From positions 19,220 through 83,219 of the forward strand of contig QWPT01000008.1 in the NCBI GenBank assembly GCA_003671075.1: 64,000 nt of DNA, read 5' to 3'. Below, in pieces: positions 1 through 7,826 of this stretch. The DNA is from Planctomycetota bacterium. GTDB taxonomy: Bacteria > Planctomycetota > Phycisphaerae > Phycisphaerales > SM1A02. A model generated the notes under the pieces. That model ran no database searches. It saw only the letters and a program-made list of their open reading frames with translations, and was not told where the DNA came from. A program made the position numbers and the translations under genes. The first letter of the stretch is position 1, and each line of letters begins with the position of its first letter.

Positions 1-855
1 CAGCTGCTGAGCGCCCGAGAGCGGATTGGTGAACTGCGAGAAGCTCAGGTTGCCGATGATCGAAACATCAACGCCGAAGCCGTCGTTCTGCTGGACATCG
101 GTCGACACGACGGTCGATTCAACGATGACCTGCGCCGGAGGCGTGTCGATTTCCTTGAGCAGGGCCTCGATGGCCTTGATGTTCTCGGGATAGTCGCTCA
201 CGACCAGCATGCCCTGGAAGGCCCAGCTGTCGCTACCGCCATCAGTGGCCGAAGGCTGGAAGCCCTTCTCGACATCACCAACGAACGAGACCTTGCCGAC
301 CTCGGAGAGGATCGGGCCGATGAACTCGCCCGCGTCCTTCGCGTTCAGGTACTCGAGCGGGAAGTTGCGGCTGACCTTCTTGAGGCGCGACTTGGTCACG
401 TCTTCCCACTCCTGGCGGGTGTAGACGTAGATGAAGTTGCCCGACTCTTCCAGGCGGAGGTCGTTGGCACGCATGATCACATCGAGCGCGTCGAAGAGAC
501 CAACGTCATAGAGGTTCGCGCTGACCTTTCCCTGCACGCCACGCGACGCAATGATGTTGCGGCGTCCCTGCATGGAAAGCATCTGCAGAGCCTGCAGAAT
601 GTCGGTGTCCTGGAACTGAATCGTGAAAGTCTCGGCGGCAGCCTGACCCGCGGTCGGCTTGACCTGCGCGTTGCCGGAGGCCGGGGTCGCAGCAGGAGCC
701 GCAGCCGGCGCCTGTGCGAAGGCGATGCTCGATGCGGCAAGCGTTGCGATAAACGAAGCCTGCTTCGAAAGACCGAAGAAGGCGCGATAGGCGGCGTTGG
801 CCGTGCTGTTGTTCGTGCTGTTGTTCATGCTGTTGTTCATGATTGGTTCACTCAT
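1..855 (-). CDS. Secretin (PilQ/GspD-like), C-terminus outside window
   Basis: Outer-membrane secretin that would form the exit channel of the pilus or secretion machine encoded upstream. Only the first 285 codons are inside the window and the frame is open to base 1. An Asn-rich start, MNNSMNNSTNNS (12-bp repeats), precedes a hydrophobic signal segment ending ...SSIAFAQA. Then come an STN/secretin N-domain pattern (FQDTDILQALQMLSMQGRRN) and N1-type domains (LLVVSDYPENIKAIEALLKE, VIVESTVVSTDV). It is last in the pilM-N-O-P order, which is where pilQ normally sits. The start could be the ATG at 855 or the one at 840; both are in frame and neither has a strong ribosome site. PilQ and GspD cannot be separated without the C-terminal gate domain. 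Confidence 0.9.
   Translation of the reverse strand, partial: MSEPIMNNSMNNSTNNSTANAAYRAFFGLSKQASFIATLAASSIAFAQAPAAAPAATPASGNAQVKPTAGQAAAETFTIQFQDTDILQALQMLSMQGRRNIIASRGVQGKVSANLYDVGLFDALDVIMRANDLRLEESGNFIYVYTRQEWEDVTKSRLKKVSRNFPLEYLNAKDAGEFIGPILSEVGKVSFVGDVEKGFQPSATDGGSDSWAFQGMLVVSDYPENIKAIEALLKEIDTPPAQVIVESTVVSTDVQQNDGFGVDVSIIGNLSFSQFTNPLSGAQQL
805..840 (-). repeat. 12-bp tandem repeat, 3 copies, in secretin signal region
   Basis: Three consecutive 12-bp units read ATGAACAACAGC, ATGAACAACAGC and ACGAACAACAGC on the minus strand, giving MNNS-MNNS-TNNS. The reading frame is kept. Confidence 0.9.
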
Positions 856-898
856 TTTGGTCGGTCCTGCCCGATGCGCTTGCGCTCACCGGTGCTTG

Positions 899-1558
899 TC
901 ATTTTCCACTCGGAGCTGTTCCTGATCCGGCTCCGCGCATGCGGATCTCGAAGCGCTGGTTGCCGTGCTCCAGCACGGCCGCTCCCTCGAGAACTTCGAC
1001 GAGTACGAACTTCAAGCCGTGATCGCCTTCAAGCGCTTCACCGACTCGATAAGTCCGACCGTCGATCACTGCCATGGACAGGCCCCGTCCGGCGGACTGC
1101 AATCGGAACCGCTCCGTTGCGTGACGCGCCGTCTCAAATACTTCCAGCGCAGATACTTCGGCTGATTTCTCCTCGCTCTTTTGCGATGGGATGATGCTTG
1201 CCGTGGATGGCGTTGGGTTGTCGGAGTTGGGGTATGTGCGCGGATCGATGCAGAATGGATCGATAAGACCGACGCTGGCGTTGGGAAGACCCGTCTCAAG
1301 ATCGGACGGTGGCAGCACAACGACGGGCGTGTTGGCGGGGTCGTCGGCAATCGCCGTCTTGGGGATGCTGGTGAGGATGCGCAGGCGCGCCCACAGCAGC
1401 AATCCCATCGGTTTCGCCCACGCGACAACGCTGAACATCGCGACCATTCCGATCGCCAGCTTGCGCGAGCGAATCCAGGCCATCGAGTTGCTCTTGGATT
1501 TCACTGGCTTTGCCGCGGCATTGCGTTGCGTCGAACCGCTTGGCTGCTTCTGCTTCAT
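899..1558 (-). CDS. PilP/GspB-like inner-membrane pilus assembly protein
   Basis: 219 aa. A Lys-rich cytoplasmic N-terminus is followed by one membrane segment (LAIGMVAMFSVVAWAKPMGLLLWA, residues ~35-58), a Pro/Ser-rich linker, and a C-terminal beta domain (VIDGRTYRVGEAL ... FVLVEVLEGAAVLEHG, ~165-210). That last pattern is typical of the T2SSB/PilP domain that links the inner-membrane complex to the secretin. The ATG at 1558 overlaps the pilO stop by 4 bp (ATGA) and is preceded by GGAGGA. The position between pilO and the secretin matches pilP. The assignment rests on context plus domain pattern, because overall similarity to named PilP is low. Confidence 0.7.
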   Translation of the reverse strand: MKQKQPSGSTQRNAAAKPVKSKSNSMAWIRSRKLAIGMVAMFSVVAWAKPMGLLLWARLRILTSIPKTAIADDPANTPVVVLPPSDLETGLPNASVGLIDPFCIDPRTYPNSDNPTPSTASIIPSQKSEEKSAEVSALEVFETARHATERFRLQSAGRGLSMAVIDGRTYRVGEALEGDHGLKFVLVEVLEGAAVLEHGNQRFEIRMRGAGSGTAPSGK

Positions 1559-2166
1559 GGCTGTTCCTCCACTGCCGCAGTGATTGCGGCACCAAACACT
1601 GCGTCAAACTCAAGACGAGCCTCGACAAGCGGCAGCGCACCGTCGGTTTGCTTCGCACCGCGCGCGTTCGGATCGAACGCAACACGCTGAATTTCAATGT
1701 GAATCGGCCGCACCAGCCGACGGTCGCCCTCGGCGCGCGCGAGCACTTCCATCACCCGCTCGAACGAAGCGTGCATTTCAACGGTCACGGGCACGGCGCG
1801 AAGCCCGCCCTTTCCGCTGGCAGACGCGGGAATCGCATCGCCGGCAACGATGGTCTGCGTGCCCATGTCGGAACTTGCGCCAACTGCGAGCATGCGCATC
1901 AAGTGCGCCTGATCGGCAACAGCGGGAATCTCGCGCAGCACTCGACTTGCCGACGCTCGCGCCTGCGCAAGTTCGCCGAGCATGCGATCGCGCTCGATGA
2001 AGATGGCGTCATAGCGCGCAACCTGCGTGAGCAGTCGCCCGCATTCCAATGCGCGCGCCTCGGAAGCCGTGAACGCAGGCCACAACATGAAGCCCGACAC
2101 GCCCGCAACGGCAATCACCGACGCGGCCAACATGGTGAGCGATGAACCGGATGCACGCATGATCAC
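1555..2166 (-). CDS. pilO: PilO-like pilus assembly protein
   Basis: 203 aa bitopic inner-membrane protein: membrane segment at residues ~9-30, a coiled-coil-prone helix (ERDRMLGELAQARASASRVL), then a ferredoxin-like periplasmic fold (VPVTVEMHASFERVMEVLARAE) as in PilO/GspM. It should pair with PilN. The GTG at 2166 overlaps the pilN stop (GTGA) and sits 7 nt after AAGGAGG. The ATG at 2160 is 13 nt away and therefore less likely. Confidence 0.8.
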   Translation of the reverse strand: MIMRASGSSLTMLAASVIAVAGVSGFMLWPAFTASEARALECGRLLTQVARYDAIFIERDRMLGELAQARASASRVLREIPAVADQAHLMRMLAVGASSDMGTQTIVAGDAIPASASGKGGLRAVPVTVEMHASFERVMEVLARAEGDRRLVRPIHIEIQRVAFDPNARGAKQTDGALPLVEARLEFDAVFGAAITAAVEEQP

Positions 2167-2828
2167 TTGGTGGCCTCCTTAGACGAATCAACCGACGCGA
2201 ACTCAGGCAGCTTCCAGCGCCGCTCGAGATCGACCTTGAAATTGATGCGGAATTCGCGCGTGCCCTGCCCACGGAATTCGCGGCTTCGGCTCGACTCGAG
2301 GCTCACCTGCGAAATGGGCGCGAGCGCCGACAGGCCATCGACGATCCGTCCAACATCCGACTCGTTGGCCGCGATTCCAGCGATCTCGCCGCGCAATTCG
2401 CGCAGCATCGGCGCGTCGCGATTGGTGCGGCGAATCTTCTTGTTGGTTCCCTGCACATTGGCGTAGTCGAGATCGATCTTCTCCAACAGCACGCCCGCCG
2501 GCAGCGACAACGCCACGGCTCGGACCAATGCGCTGGCAGGAATCGACACGCCGACGGCGCGCTGAATTTCGATCGACTCGTCAATGGCGCCGCGCGCCGC
2601 ACGAAGCGACGCCAACTCTTCCTCGAGTGCGATCACTGGCGCGCTCGATTGGCGCGCCGCGGCGATCTGCGCCGACGAACGCGCGTCGATCCACCGCGCC
2701 GAGGATGACAGCGCGATCGCCATCATTCCCATGCATGCCGCCGCCGCCATCACTCGACGCGATGCACGGCCACGCGCGATGCGGTCTTCGATGGACTTCG
2801 GAACCAGATTGACATCGTGCATGCTCAT
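2163..2828 (-). CDS. pilN: PilN-like pilus assembly protein
   Basis: 221 aa. It starts MSMHDVNLVPKSIEDRIARG; the 'NLVP' box at the N-terminus is the PilM-binding motif of PilN. One membrane helix (residues ~25-43) is followed by a periplasmic region with the ferredoxin-like PilN/GspL pattern (SLPAGVLLEKIDLDYANVQG, GIAANESDVGRIVDGLSAL). The start chosen is the ATG at 2828, 7 nt after GGAGGG and overlapping the pilM stop by 4 bp. An open frame upstream to 2906 would run into pilM and lacks this site. Confidence 0.85.
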   Translation of the reverse strand: MSMHDVNLVPKSIEDRIARGRASRRVMAAAACMGMMAIALSSSARWIDARSSAQIAAARQSSAPVIALEEELASLRAARGAIDESIEIQRAVGVSIPASALVRAVALSLPAGVLLEKIDLDYANVQGTNKKIRRTNRDAPMLRELRGEIAGIAANESDVGRIVDGLSALAPISQVSLESSRSREFRGQGTREFRINFKVDLERRWKLPEFASVDSSKEATK

Positions 2829-3934
2829 GCTGCGACCCTCCCACCGGCAACGGTGCCTTCGACGAAGAAGCGCGGACGGCACGCAAGGCCGAACGCAACA
2901 ACCCACGATGCGAATTCCTGCGCCGGCCGCTTACCTACCGGCCTGTGAGTTGCCACTGGTAGTTCGCGGTCAAAGTTCACAACTTCTGCCCGCGTGGTTT
3001 GCTCAATGATTTCATCCAAACGCGGCTCGCCACTATGTGGCCCCGACAGCACCACGCGGCCTGGCTGCCCGCCGCGGAAAGTCACGCCGTAGTAGCGCAA
3101 GCACAATGCGACCTCGCCGGCCAGCGCATCGATCGTGGCTCGCGTTGCCGCCTGTGCAGCCTCGTCGGCAGCGACATCAACCGCCGGCGCGTTTCCGCGC
3201 ACCGCAGCCATGCGATGAGCACGCAACACGCTCGCGGCTTCGACTGACACGGAAAGCCGCGTTGCCACCGCAAGATCCAGCGTCTCGCCGCCCACGGGAA
3301 TCTCGCGGCAGAACGCAATGCGATCGCCGCGCAGAACCATGATGCACGAGCCATGTTGCTCGACATGGAGCACCGCGCGCACATTGACCACATCGGCATC
3401 GCGGCGCGCGCGACGACTCACCGCCCGCGCCACCGACATGAAGCGCGGCTCTACCGCAATCGGATCGAATCCTGCATCGACGATCGCGCCGAGCGCTTGC
3501 TCAAGCTGATCCACCGATGCCGCGATCACCAGTTGTTCTTCCTTGGAATCGCCGTGCGCAGTTGGCGCGCCGGTTGCAATCGCATCGGCCACGATCGCTT
3601 CACGCGCCATGGCGTTGCGCTCCGATGCTTCCCACGCGATCGCCTCGCGCGAATCCGCGCCCGACATCGCTGGCAACCGCGCCACATGCATGCGGGCAAT
3701 GCTCGTTGGCAGACCAACGACCACTTCGCGACCAATGAAGCGCGAACGCCGCATCGCGCTCGCCGCCGCCACCGCCCGTTGCACGAAGTCAGCGCTTGGA
3801 TCAATGCGAACTTCAACGGTCTCGCGCGGCGCGTCCTCTCCAAGACGAACCTGCATCGCGCGCGGATGTTCCGCGCCGAGATCGAGTCCGATCGGACCGA
3901 TGTTGCGATTCCAGGGCATGCGCCAGTAAGACAT
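2825..3934 (-). CDS. pilM: PilM-like actin-fold cytoplasmic ATPase
   Basis: 369 aa, the usual PilM size. The phosphate-1 loop of the actin/FtsA fold is visible near the start (IGLDLGAEHPRAMQV). Other actin-like strands follow (REVVVGLPTSIARMHVARLP; CIMVLRGDRIAFCREIPVGG; RVVLSGPHSGEPRLDEII). It recruits PilN to the cytoplasmic face of the pilus machine. The start is placed at the ATG at 3934, where GGAGG lies 5 nt upstream; an ATG four codons earlier (3946) lacks such a site. It heads the coupled pilM-N-O-P-secretin run, in which every junction up to the P-like gene overlaps by 4 bp. Confidence 0.88.
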   Translation of the reverse strand: MSYWRMPWNRNIGPIGLDLGAEHPRAMQVRLGEDAPRETVEVRIDPSADFVQRAVAAASAMRRSRFIGREVVVGLPTSIARMHVARLPAMSGADSREAIAWEASERNAMAREAIVADAIATGAPTAHGDSKEEQLVIAASVDQLEQALGAIVDAGFDPIAVEPRFMSVARAVSRRARRDADVVNVRAVLHVEQHGSCIMVLRGDRIAFCREIPVGGETLDLAVATRLSVSVEAASVLRAHRMAAVRGNAPAVDVAADEAAQAATRATIDALAGEVALCLRYYGVTFRGGQPGRVVLSGPHSGEPRLDEIIEQTTRAEVVNFDRELPVATHRPVGKRPAQEFASWVVAFGLACRPRFFVEGTVAGGRVAA

Positions 3935-4027
3935 CGAAGCCTCCATCGCGGCGGGGCTTGCCCACCACCTTCACTTCGTCGGCGTTTGGAGGGCGCCGCT
4001 TTGGCGCAGTTCGCGGACGGGTAGGAA

Positions 4028-4056
4028 ATCGCCCGCCCCCAAAGGGGACGGGCGAT
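4028..4056 (-). terminator. GC-rich hairpin between pseudopilin genes and pilM
   Basis: ATCGCCCG-CCCC pairs with GGGG-A-CGGGCGAT (one bulged A) around a short CAAA loop. It lies just downstream of the 4105-4695 pseudopilin on the minus strand. There is no clear U tract, so it may act as an attenuator or 3' stabiliser, or as a weak terminator separating pilins from pilM-Q. Confidence 0.5.
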
Positions 4057-4104
4057 GAGCCTGCAAATATTTGAGATGCGTTACCGGCATCAAGCGGCGT
4101 GGAC

Positions 4105-4695
4105 TCACGGCATCGAACTGCCGGCCAAACGCGTCACCCGCACCTTGCCCGTGACGCCAGCGATGTCGAGCTGGTAGGTCGCCTCAGGCGAAGTCAGGAT
4201 GATCTTTCCGCCCGTGCCCGGGATTCCACCGACGCCGACGGTTCCGCCGAGTTCGTCAAAGGTGATCGATCGGCTGTTGCCGTCAAGGCTCGCGCTGCGC
4301 ACCCGCACCGAAGAAAACCGCTGACTCTCGCGCAGATCCACCGCATACGCGCCGCGCTCGGCGTTGGACGCCAGCGGGTCGTACACATAGTCCGCCGTTG
4401 ACGGATCGAAGGGCTCGGAGAGCTCCTCCTCAGCAACGCGCAGCAAGCACCAGCCCGTGCCATCGGCATAGAACTGCACCCGCCGGAATCCCTGATTGGC
4501 CAACGCATCGCTCTGCGCGAAAGTGATGTCGGCAATCAGAGTTCGCACGGCGGCCTGGGTGTCGAAGTCGCCCTTACTGCCCAAATACGGCACCAACAGC
4601 GAACCCGCCAGACCAAGGATCACCACGACGATCAGCACCTCGATGAGGGTGTATCCGCGGCGAATGGTCTGAAAGATGTTCGGTCGATGGCGCAT
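4105..4695 (-). CDS. GspH/FimT-like pseudopilin
   Basis: 196 aa. The class III prepilin signal RRGYTLIEVLIVVVILGL (cleavage after G, Glu+5 present) is followed by a long hydrophobic helix and a beta-rich globular domain (TLIADITFAQSDALANQGFR; ITFDELGGTVGVGG), the arrangement of minor pseudopilins of the GspH/FimT family. Prepilin peptidase and the assembly ATPase are not in the window. The ATG at 4695 is preceded by AAGGGAAG; an upstream in-frame start at 4737 would place extra residues before the signal and is less likely. Confidence 0.85.
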   Translation of the reverse strand: MRHRPNIFQTIRRGYTLIEVLIVVVILGLAGSLLVPYLGSKGDFDTQAAVRTLIADITFAQSDALANQGFRRVQFYADGTGWCLLRVAEEELSEPFDPSTADYVYDPLASNAERGAYAVDLRESQRFSSVRVRSASLDGNSRSITFDELGGTVGVGGIPGTGGKIILTSPEATYQLDIAGVTGKVRVTRLAGSSMP

Positions 4696-4748
4696 GGGCT
4701 GCTTCCCTTTGGTGAAACGGGGCGATCGGTCAACCATCCCGCTTGTTG

Positions 4749-5222
4749 TCAGCGCGCGGCTTCGCGCAACTTCGCGTAGTCAATCTGCAACTTCAATTCG
4801 CCGAGGTTCGAGACCTCAGTACGCATGCGGCCGCTGGTGACAGCCGTTGTGAGCTGCGAGACTTCCTGACGAAGCGCGCGCAATTCCGCAACCATCTCCT
4901 CGCGCTGACGACCGGAGTCGAGCGCCTGACTGGCGGCGTTGGCGCTACTGGACTGGTTGTTGGACGAGCTCGGCGGTCCGTTGTTGAACGCACTGGGCGG
5001 AGGCGGAGTCGCACCAGCGCGCTGAGACATCGGTGCGCCGGCATGACTAAAGACCATCCATGCACCAAGCCCGACGATGCAGGCGTTGACAATGGTCCAA
5101 CCCGCCATGTTCGTCCGGCCATGATTGGCCGACGAAGCGGTGCTAGTGGCATGCGACGTGGCATGCGGCGTGGCATGATTCTGGTCCGACGAGTTGGCTG
5201 GTTGATTGGAGTGATAGTTCAT
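4749..5222 (-). CDS. Unknown single-span membrane protein of the pilin cluster
   Basis: 157 aa; I do not recognise a family. The N-terminus is hydrophilic with a triple HATP/HATS repeat. One membrane segment (AGWTIVNACIVGLGAWMVFS, ~40-59) follows, then a Pro/Ser/Asn-rich linker, and then a C-terminal alpha-helical stretch with coiled-coil character (EEMVAELRALRQEVSQLTT; LGELKLQIDYAKLREAA). The ATG at 5222 follows a GAGAGAG purine run. It lies between pseudopilin genes on the same strand, so a role in pilus or pseudopilus assembly is a guess from context. Confidence 0.7.
   Translation of the reverse strand: MNYHSNQPANSSDQNHATPHATSHATSTASSANHGRTNMAGWTIVNACIVGLGAWMVFSHAGAPMSQRAGATPPPPSAFNNGPPSSSNNQSSSANAASQALDSGRQREEMVAELRALRQEVSQLTTAVTSGRMRTEVSNLGELKLQIDYAKLREAAR
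5146..5181 (-). repeat. 12-bp tandem repeat, 3 copies, in the unknown pilin-cluster gene
   Basis: Three 12-bp units beginning GTGGCATG (plus strand) encode the HAT(P/S) repeat near the N-terminus of the 157-aa protein. Confidence 0.85.
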
Positions 5223-5305
5223 ATGAAGTCTCTCTCTGGCGTTTCGGCCATCCGTTGCGCCTACTTTCGCCCGATCACACAAGTCATTACCGAAGACCTC
5301 GGCGA

Positions 5306-5698
5306 TCACCAGGTTGGGGCATCGGCGGTGGCCGTAGCGTCGCCGCCGGTATAGCCAACAAGCAACTTGAGTCCGTTCCAGTTCCAGGTGTAGCCCAGGG
5401 GAAGCTTCGGCTCCTTCATGAGGAACGGCGCTCCACCGTTGTACGGAGTGATCATCGCCGCCCAAAGCTGGTCAGTGCCATCGGTGCCGGTCGGCGGCGG
5501 AATGAATCCACCGTAACGGAGCTTGTAAAGCTCGATTTGGCTGCGCACCGAAGAAAGCTGCGAATGCGCAGTGCTGCGCGCAGCATCTTGTGCGGTCGTC
5601 GTGATGTTGGGAATCACGAGCGCAGCAAGGAGGCCGATGAGGACCACCACGATAAGGATCTCGATCAGGGTAAAGCCGCGACGGGTGTAGGTAGACAT
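5306..5698 (-). CDS. GspG/PilE-like major pseudopilin
   Basis: 130 aa. The prepilin signal TRRGFTLIEILIVVVLIGLL has the canonical Gly/Phe cleavage site and Glu+5. The long helix continues through SSVRSQIELYKLRYGGFIPP, the GspG-type alpha1 helix, into a short C-terminal domain rich in Trp, Gly and Pro. Size and layout match GspG-type pseudopilins. It shows about the same plan as the adjacent 5813-6214 gene and is probably a duplicate of it. The ribosome site before the ATG at 5698 is weak. Confidence 0.88.
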   Translation of the reverse strand: MSTYTRRGFTLIEILIVVVLIGLLAALVIPNITTTAQDAARSTAHSQLSSVRSQIELYKLRYGGFIPPPTGTDGTDQLWAAMITPYNGGAPFLMKEPKLPLGYTWNWNGLKLLVGYTGGDATATADAPTW

Positions 5699-5762
5699 GC
5701 GTACTTCTCGCAGTTGGCGGCCAGGACGATGGCCGCGGGTTTCTGATGTTTCACTCGCGAAG

Positions 5763-5792
5763 CGGGCTGCACGGATTTCTCCGTGCAGCCCG
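5763..5792 (-). terminator. Perfect 12-bp stem hairpin between the two GspG-like genes
   Basis: CGGGCTGCACGG and CCGTGCAGCCCG form a perfect 12-bp stem with a 6-nt loop, about 20 nt past the stop of the upstream pilin gene. No U tract follows. This fits partial termination or 3' stabilisation, giving more transcript of the first pilin than of downstream genes. Confidence 0.6.
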
Positions 5793-5812
5793 GGATTTCT
5801 ATCAACTGATGC

Positions 5813-6214
5813 TTACCAGTTCTCAATCTCAGCAAGGGTCAGACCCTCGGGGAGAATGGTGCCGGTGAAGCTGACGTAGATCGTCTCGACGTTCGGGGTC
5901 GTACCATTGTCGCCCCAGACGAAGACGTAGCCGGTTGGCAGGGTCGGGGTCTTCTGGAGGTATGCATCCTCGCCGTTCGGAGGCAGCATGAGGTCGTTGA
6001 AGTCAGCCGGGAGGTTGCCGTTGTTACGGACCCGGAAGAGTTCGACCTGGCTGCGGACGGTCTGGAGCTGGCTCTTGACCGAGCTCTCAGCGGCTTCCTG
6101 CGACGCATTCGTGAACTGTGGGATCACGATGGCGGCGAGAATGCCGAGGATGACAACGACGATGAGAATTTCGATGAGCGTAAATCCACGACGAATCGAC
6201 TGCTTGATAGACAT
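5813..6214 (-). CDS. GspG/PilA-like major pseudopilin, first gene of cluster
   Basis: 133 aa. The prepilin signal IRRGFTLIEILIVVVILGIL is followed by AAIVIPQFTNASQEAAESSV, the classical type IV pilin/GspG alpha1 helix, then a short C-terminal domain (VWGDNGTTPNVETIYVSFTG). The ATG at 6214 is preceded by GAGGAACTC, a good ribosome site; longer in-frame extensions upstream have no site and would bury the signal. First position plus the hairpin after its stop suggest this is the most highly expressed pilin. Confidence 0.9.
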   Translation of the reverse strand: MSIKQSIRRGFTLIEILIVVVILGILAAIVIPQFTNASQEAAESSVKSQLQTVRSQVELFRVRNNGNLPADFNDLMLPPNGEDAYLQKTPTLPTGYVFVWGDNGTTPNVETIYVSFTGTILPEGLTLAEIENW

Positions 6215-6584
6215 GAGTTCCTCACTAATTCCTCGGTTGACCTTGCCATCCAGGCGACCCGATCCGAGGTAATACTCGGTCGCCACACGACTGACTGGCT
6301 CACGCGAGCCGTATTGAATGCCGCAGCGAACTTGACGCCCGCAACGGCCGTGCTCCAATCCCTCCCTGCGACCTCGCCGCCCTTCGGCACCGAAGTCAAG
6401 GACCTGAGCACCCCAACAATCGACCTCTAAGCCGCCAACCTTCAGCACCTTGAACGATTCAAAGCCCGACGCCGCCACCAGCCAACCGCATAGCCGTCAA
6501 CGCCCGCCCCATCTGATACAGACGGAAGACACCCCAACTCAAAAAGAGCCTTGGAAAGGCAACTGTGGATTGGTTCTCGGCAAC
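6215..6584. other. Intergenic region upstream of the pilin cluster
   Basis: 370 bp without a convincing gene. It should hold the pilin promoter and leader for the minus strand, but I see no strong -35/-10 pair and no -24/-12 element. The only structured element is the small terminator-like hairpin at 6541-6560. Confidence 0.6.
6541..6560 (-). terminator. Small rho-independent-like terminator after the PilZ-like gene
   Basis: On the minus strand GCCTT-tcc-AAGGC is followed at once by TCTTTTTG. The stem is only 5 bp. It lies about 25 nt past the stop of the PilZ-like gene and supports that gene being real and minus-strand. Confidence 0.5.
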
Positions 6585-6980
6585 CTAGACGAGCGAGTCG
6601 CTGGCGAATCGAACCGCGACTCGGTACCGATCCGACCCGAAACCCGTGGCCGTGCGCTGGCAGCGCATCACGATCGCCAAGCTCGAGCGACAACCGGGAT
6701 TGCTGAAGCCAATGCTCACCCGCGTGCCAACGGCGATCGGCGTGATCGAGTTGCCAGCCAGCCACCACGGCGCGCAATCAAGTTGGTCGAGTTCGATGAG
6801 AATTCCCAAGTCGACGCCGAGCGAAAGTAGCGTCGCCACGCCGCGCAAACTCCATCGATCTTCGCAACGGCGATTGAGTCGGAAGTTTGGCGCCAACCGC
6901 TCCCGCCCTGGCCACCATGCGCCGATCGGACCGCTCGAAGCGGCAAATGGCGCAATGGATGATCTCGCGAGTGCGGGCAT
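6585..6980 (-). CDS. Putative PilZ-domain protein
   Basis: 131 aa, tentative. The C-terminal half reads like a PilZ barrel: IAVGTRVSIGF, then LAIVMRCQR, then a final strand RYRVAVRF with the stop soon after. An Arg-rich stretch RLNRRCEDRW sits where the c-di-GMP-binding RxxxR would be, but a clear D/NxSxxG motif is missing. If it is a PilZ protein it could tie pilus function to cyclic di-GMP. The ATG at 6980 has no ribosome site. A shadow reading of this stretch cannot be excluded. Confidence 0.4.
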   Translation of the reverse strand: MPALARSSIAPFAASSGPIGAWWPGRERLAPNFRLNRRCEDRWSLRGVATLLSLGVDLGILIELDQLDCAPWWLAGNSITPIAVGTRVSIGFSNPGCRSSLAIVMRCQRTATGFGSDRYRVAVRFASDSLV

Positions 6981-7036
6981 AGGGACTGCGAGAAGTTCGG
7001 CACTTCACCGTGCGCGCCTTGAGAATCCGCTCACGG

Positions 7037-7042
7037 TATAAA
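7037..7042 (+). promoter_or_regulatory. -10-like TATAAA 7 nt before ATG
   Basis: TATAAA ends 7 nt before the ATG at 7050, so transcription would begin at or next to the start codon (leaderless). No -35 is evident. Confidence 0.4.
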
Positions 7043-7049
7043 GCGCGCA

Positions 7050-7706
7050 ATGAAGGTCGCTCTAGTCCCGAGAATCGCCGTCCCCACCGGCACTGCCGCC
7101 GCGACGGTGGTCATGCGCGAAACGACGGGCGATCCCACGACGGATGCCCGACGCTTCATCGCGCTTGCCGCGCTCGACGATGAAATGCTGCGCGGGACCT
7201 TCGAAGAGCTCATCGTCGGCGGGATTTACACCGTCCTCGTTGGGCGAGTACTCGTGCTGCGGGTGAACCACGCTGGAGTTCGTTCGATCGCCGCCGTCGT
7301 GGCCATCGGTAGTCCCGGCCCGACAGATGTCGCAACAAATGTCGCAACAAATGTCGCAACAAATGTCGCAACAAATGTCGCAAGCAACTCCACCCCCCAC
7401 CCCCCGCGCGCCGGGCTGGTCATGCACCCAACTATCCATGGCGCCGATGCTTCCCTCGAGGCGACCATTGCCTTGCGCGCGCTGCTCGACGGCGAAACCA
7501 AGCAGCGGCCCGTCTTCCACGCCATGACCCCGGAAGGCGTGACCTACTCCGGATTCGACGCGCAGGATGGCCCCGCGATCCTCCAAGCGCTCGCCGACCT
7601 CATCCTCCCCGCCGAGCCTGCCTCGAGCCTGGCCATCGCCTTCGCCGGTCCTTCGGTCGACATTCCCGACGGGCTCGTCGTGGGATTCGGCCCTGCCCCC
7701 GCCTAA
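7050..7706 (+). CDS. Unknown protein upstream of serC
   Basis: 218 aa, no family recognised. The first ~90 residues look like an alpha/beta domain (MKVALVPRIAVP; FEELIVGGIYTVLVGRVLVLRV). A VATN-repeat linker follows (residues ~94-113, from 12-bp DNA repeats). The second half is globular (VFHAMTPEGVTYSGFDAQDG; ILQALADLILPAEP; IAFAGPSVDIPDGLVVGFG). No signal peptide or membrane helix. It precedes serC by 120 bp on the same strand and may share a transcript. Codon and residue use look genuine; the opposite-strand open frame here is the antisense of this gene and serC. Confidence 0.6.
   Translation: MKVALVPRIAVPTGTAAATVVMRETTGDPTTDARRFIALAALDDEMLRGTFEELIVGGIYTVLVGRVLVLRVNHAGVRSIAAVVAIGSPGPTDVATNVATNVATNVATNVASNSTPHPPRAGLVMHPTIHGADASLEATIALRALLDGETKQRPVFHAMTPEGVTYSGFDAQDGPAILQALADLILPAEPASSLAIAFAGPSVDIPDGLVVGFGPAPA
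7329..7388 (+). repeat. 12-bp tandem repeat, 4 exact copies plus a degenerate fifth
   Basis: The unit GTCGCAACAAAT is repeated exactly four times and followed by a variant fifth copy. In frame it gives VATN x4 then VASN inside the unknown protein at 7050-7706. Confidence 0.95.
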
Positions 7707-7826
7707 GGCCGGCAATCCTGCGCATTCAATATCGATCCCTCCGGCCAACCGCGCTGCGGACGCGCGGCACCCGTTGCTAACATCGACCCTCTCCGCAAGG
7801 TTCATTCGAGGCAGAACGCGACCGCC

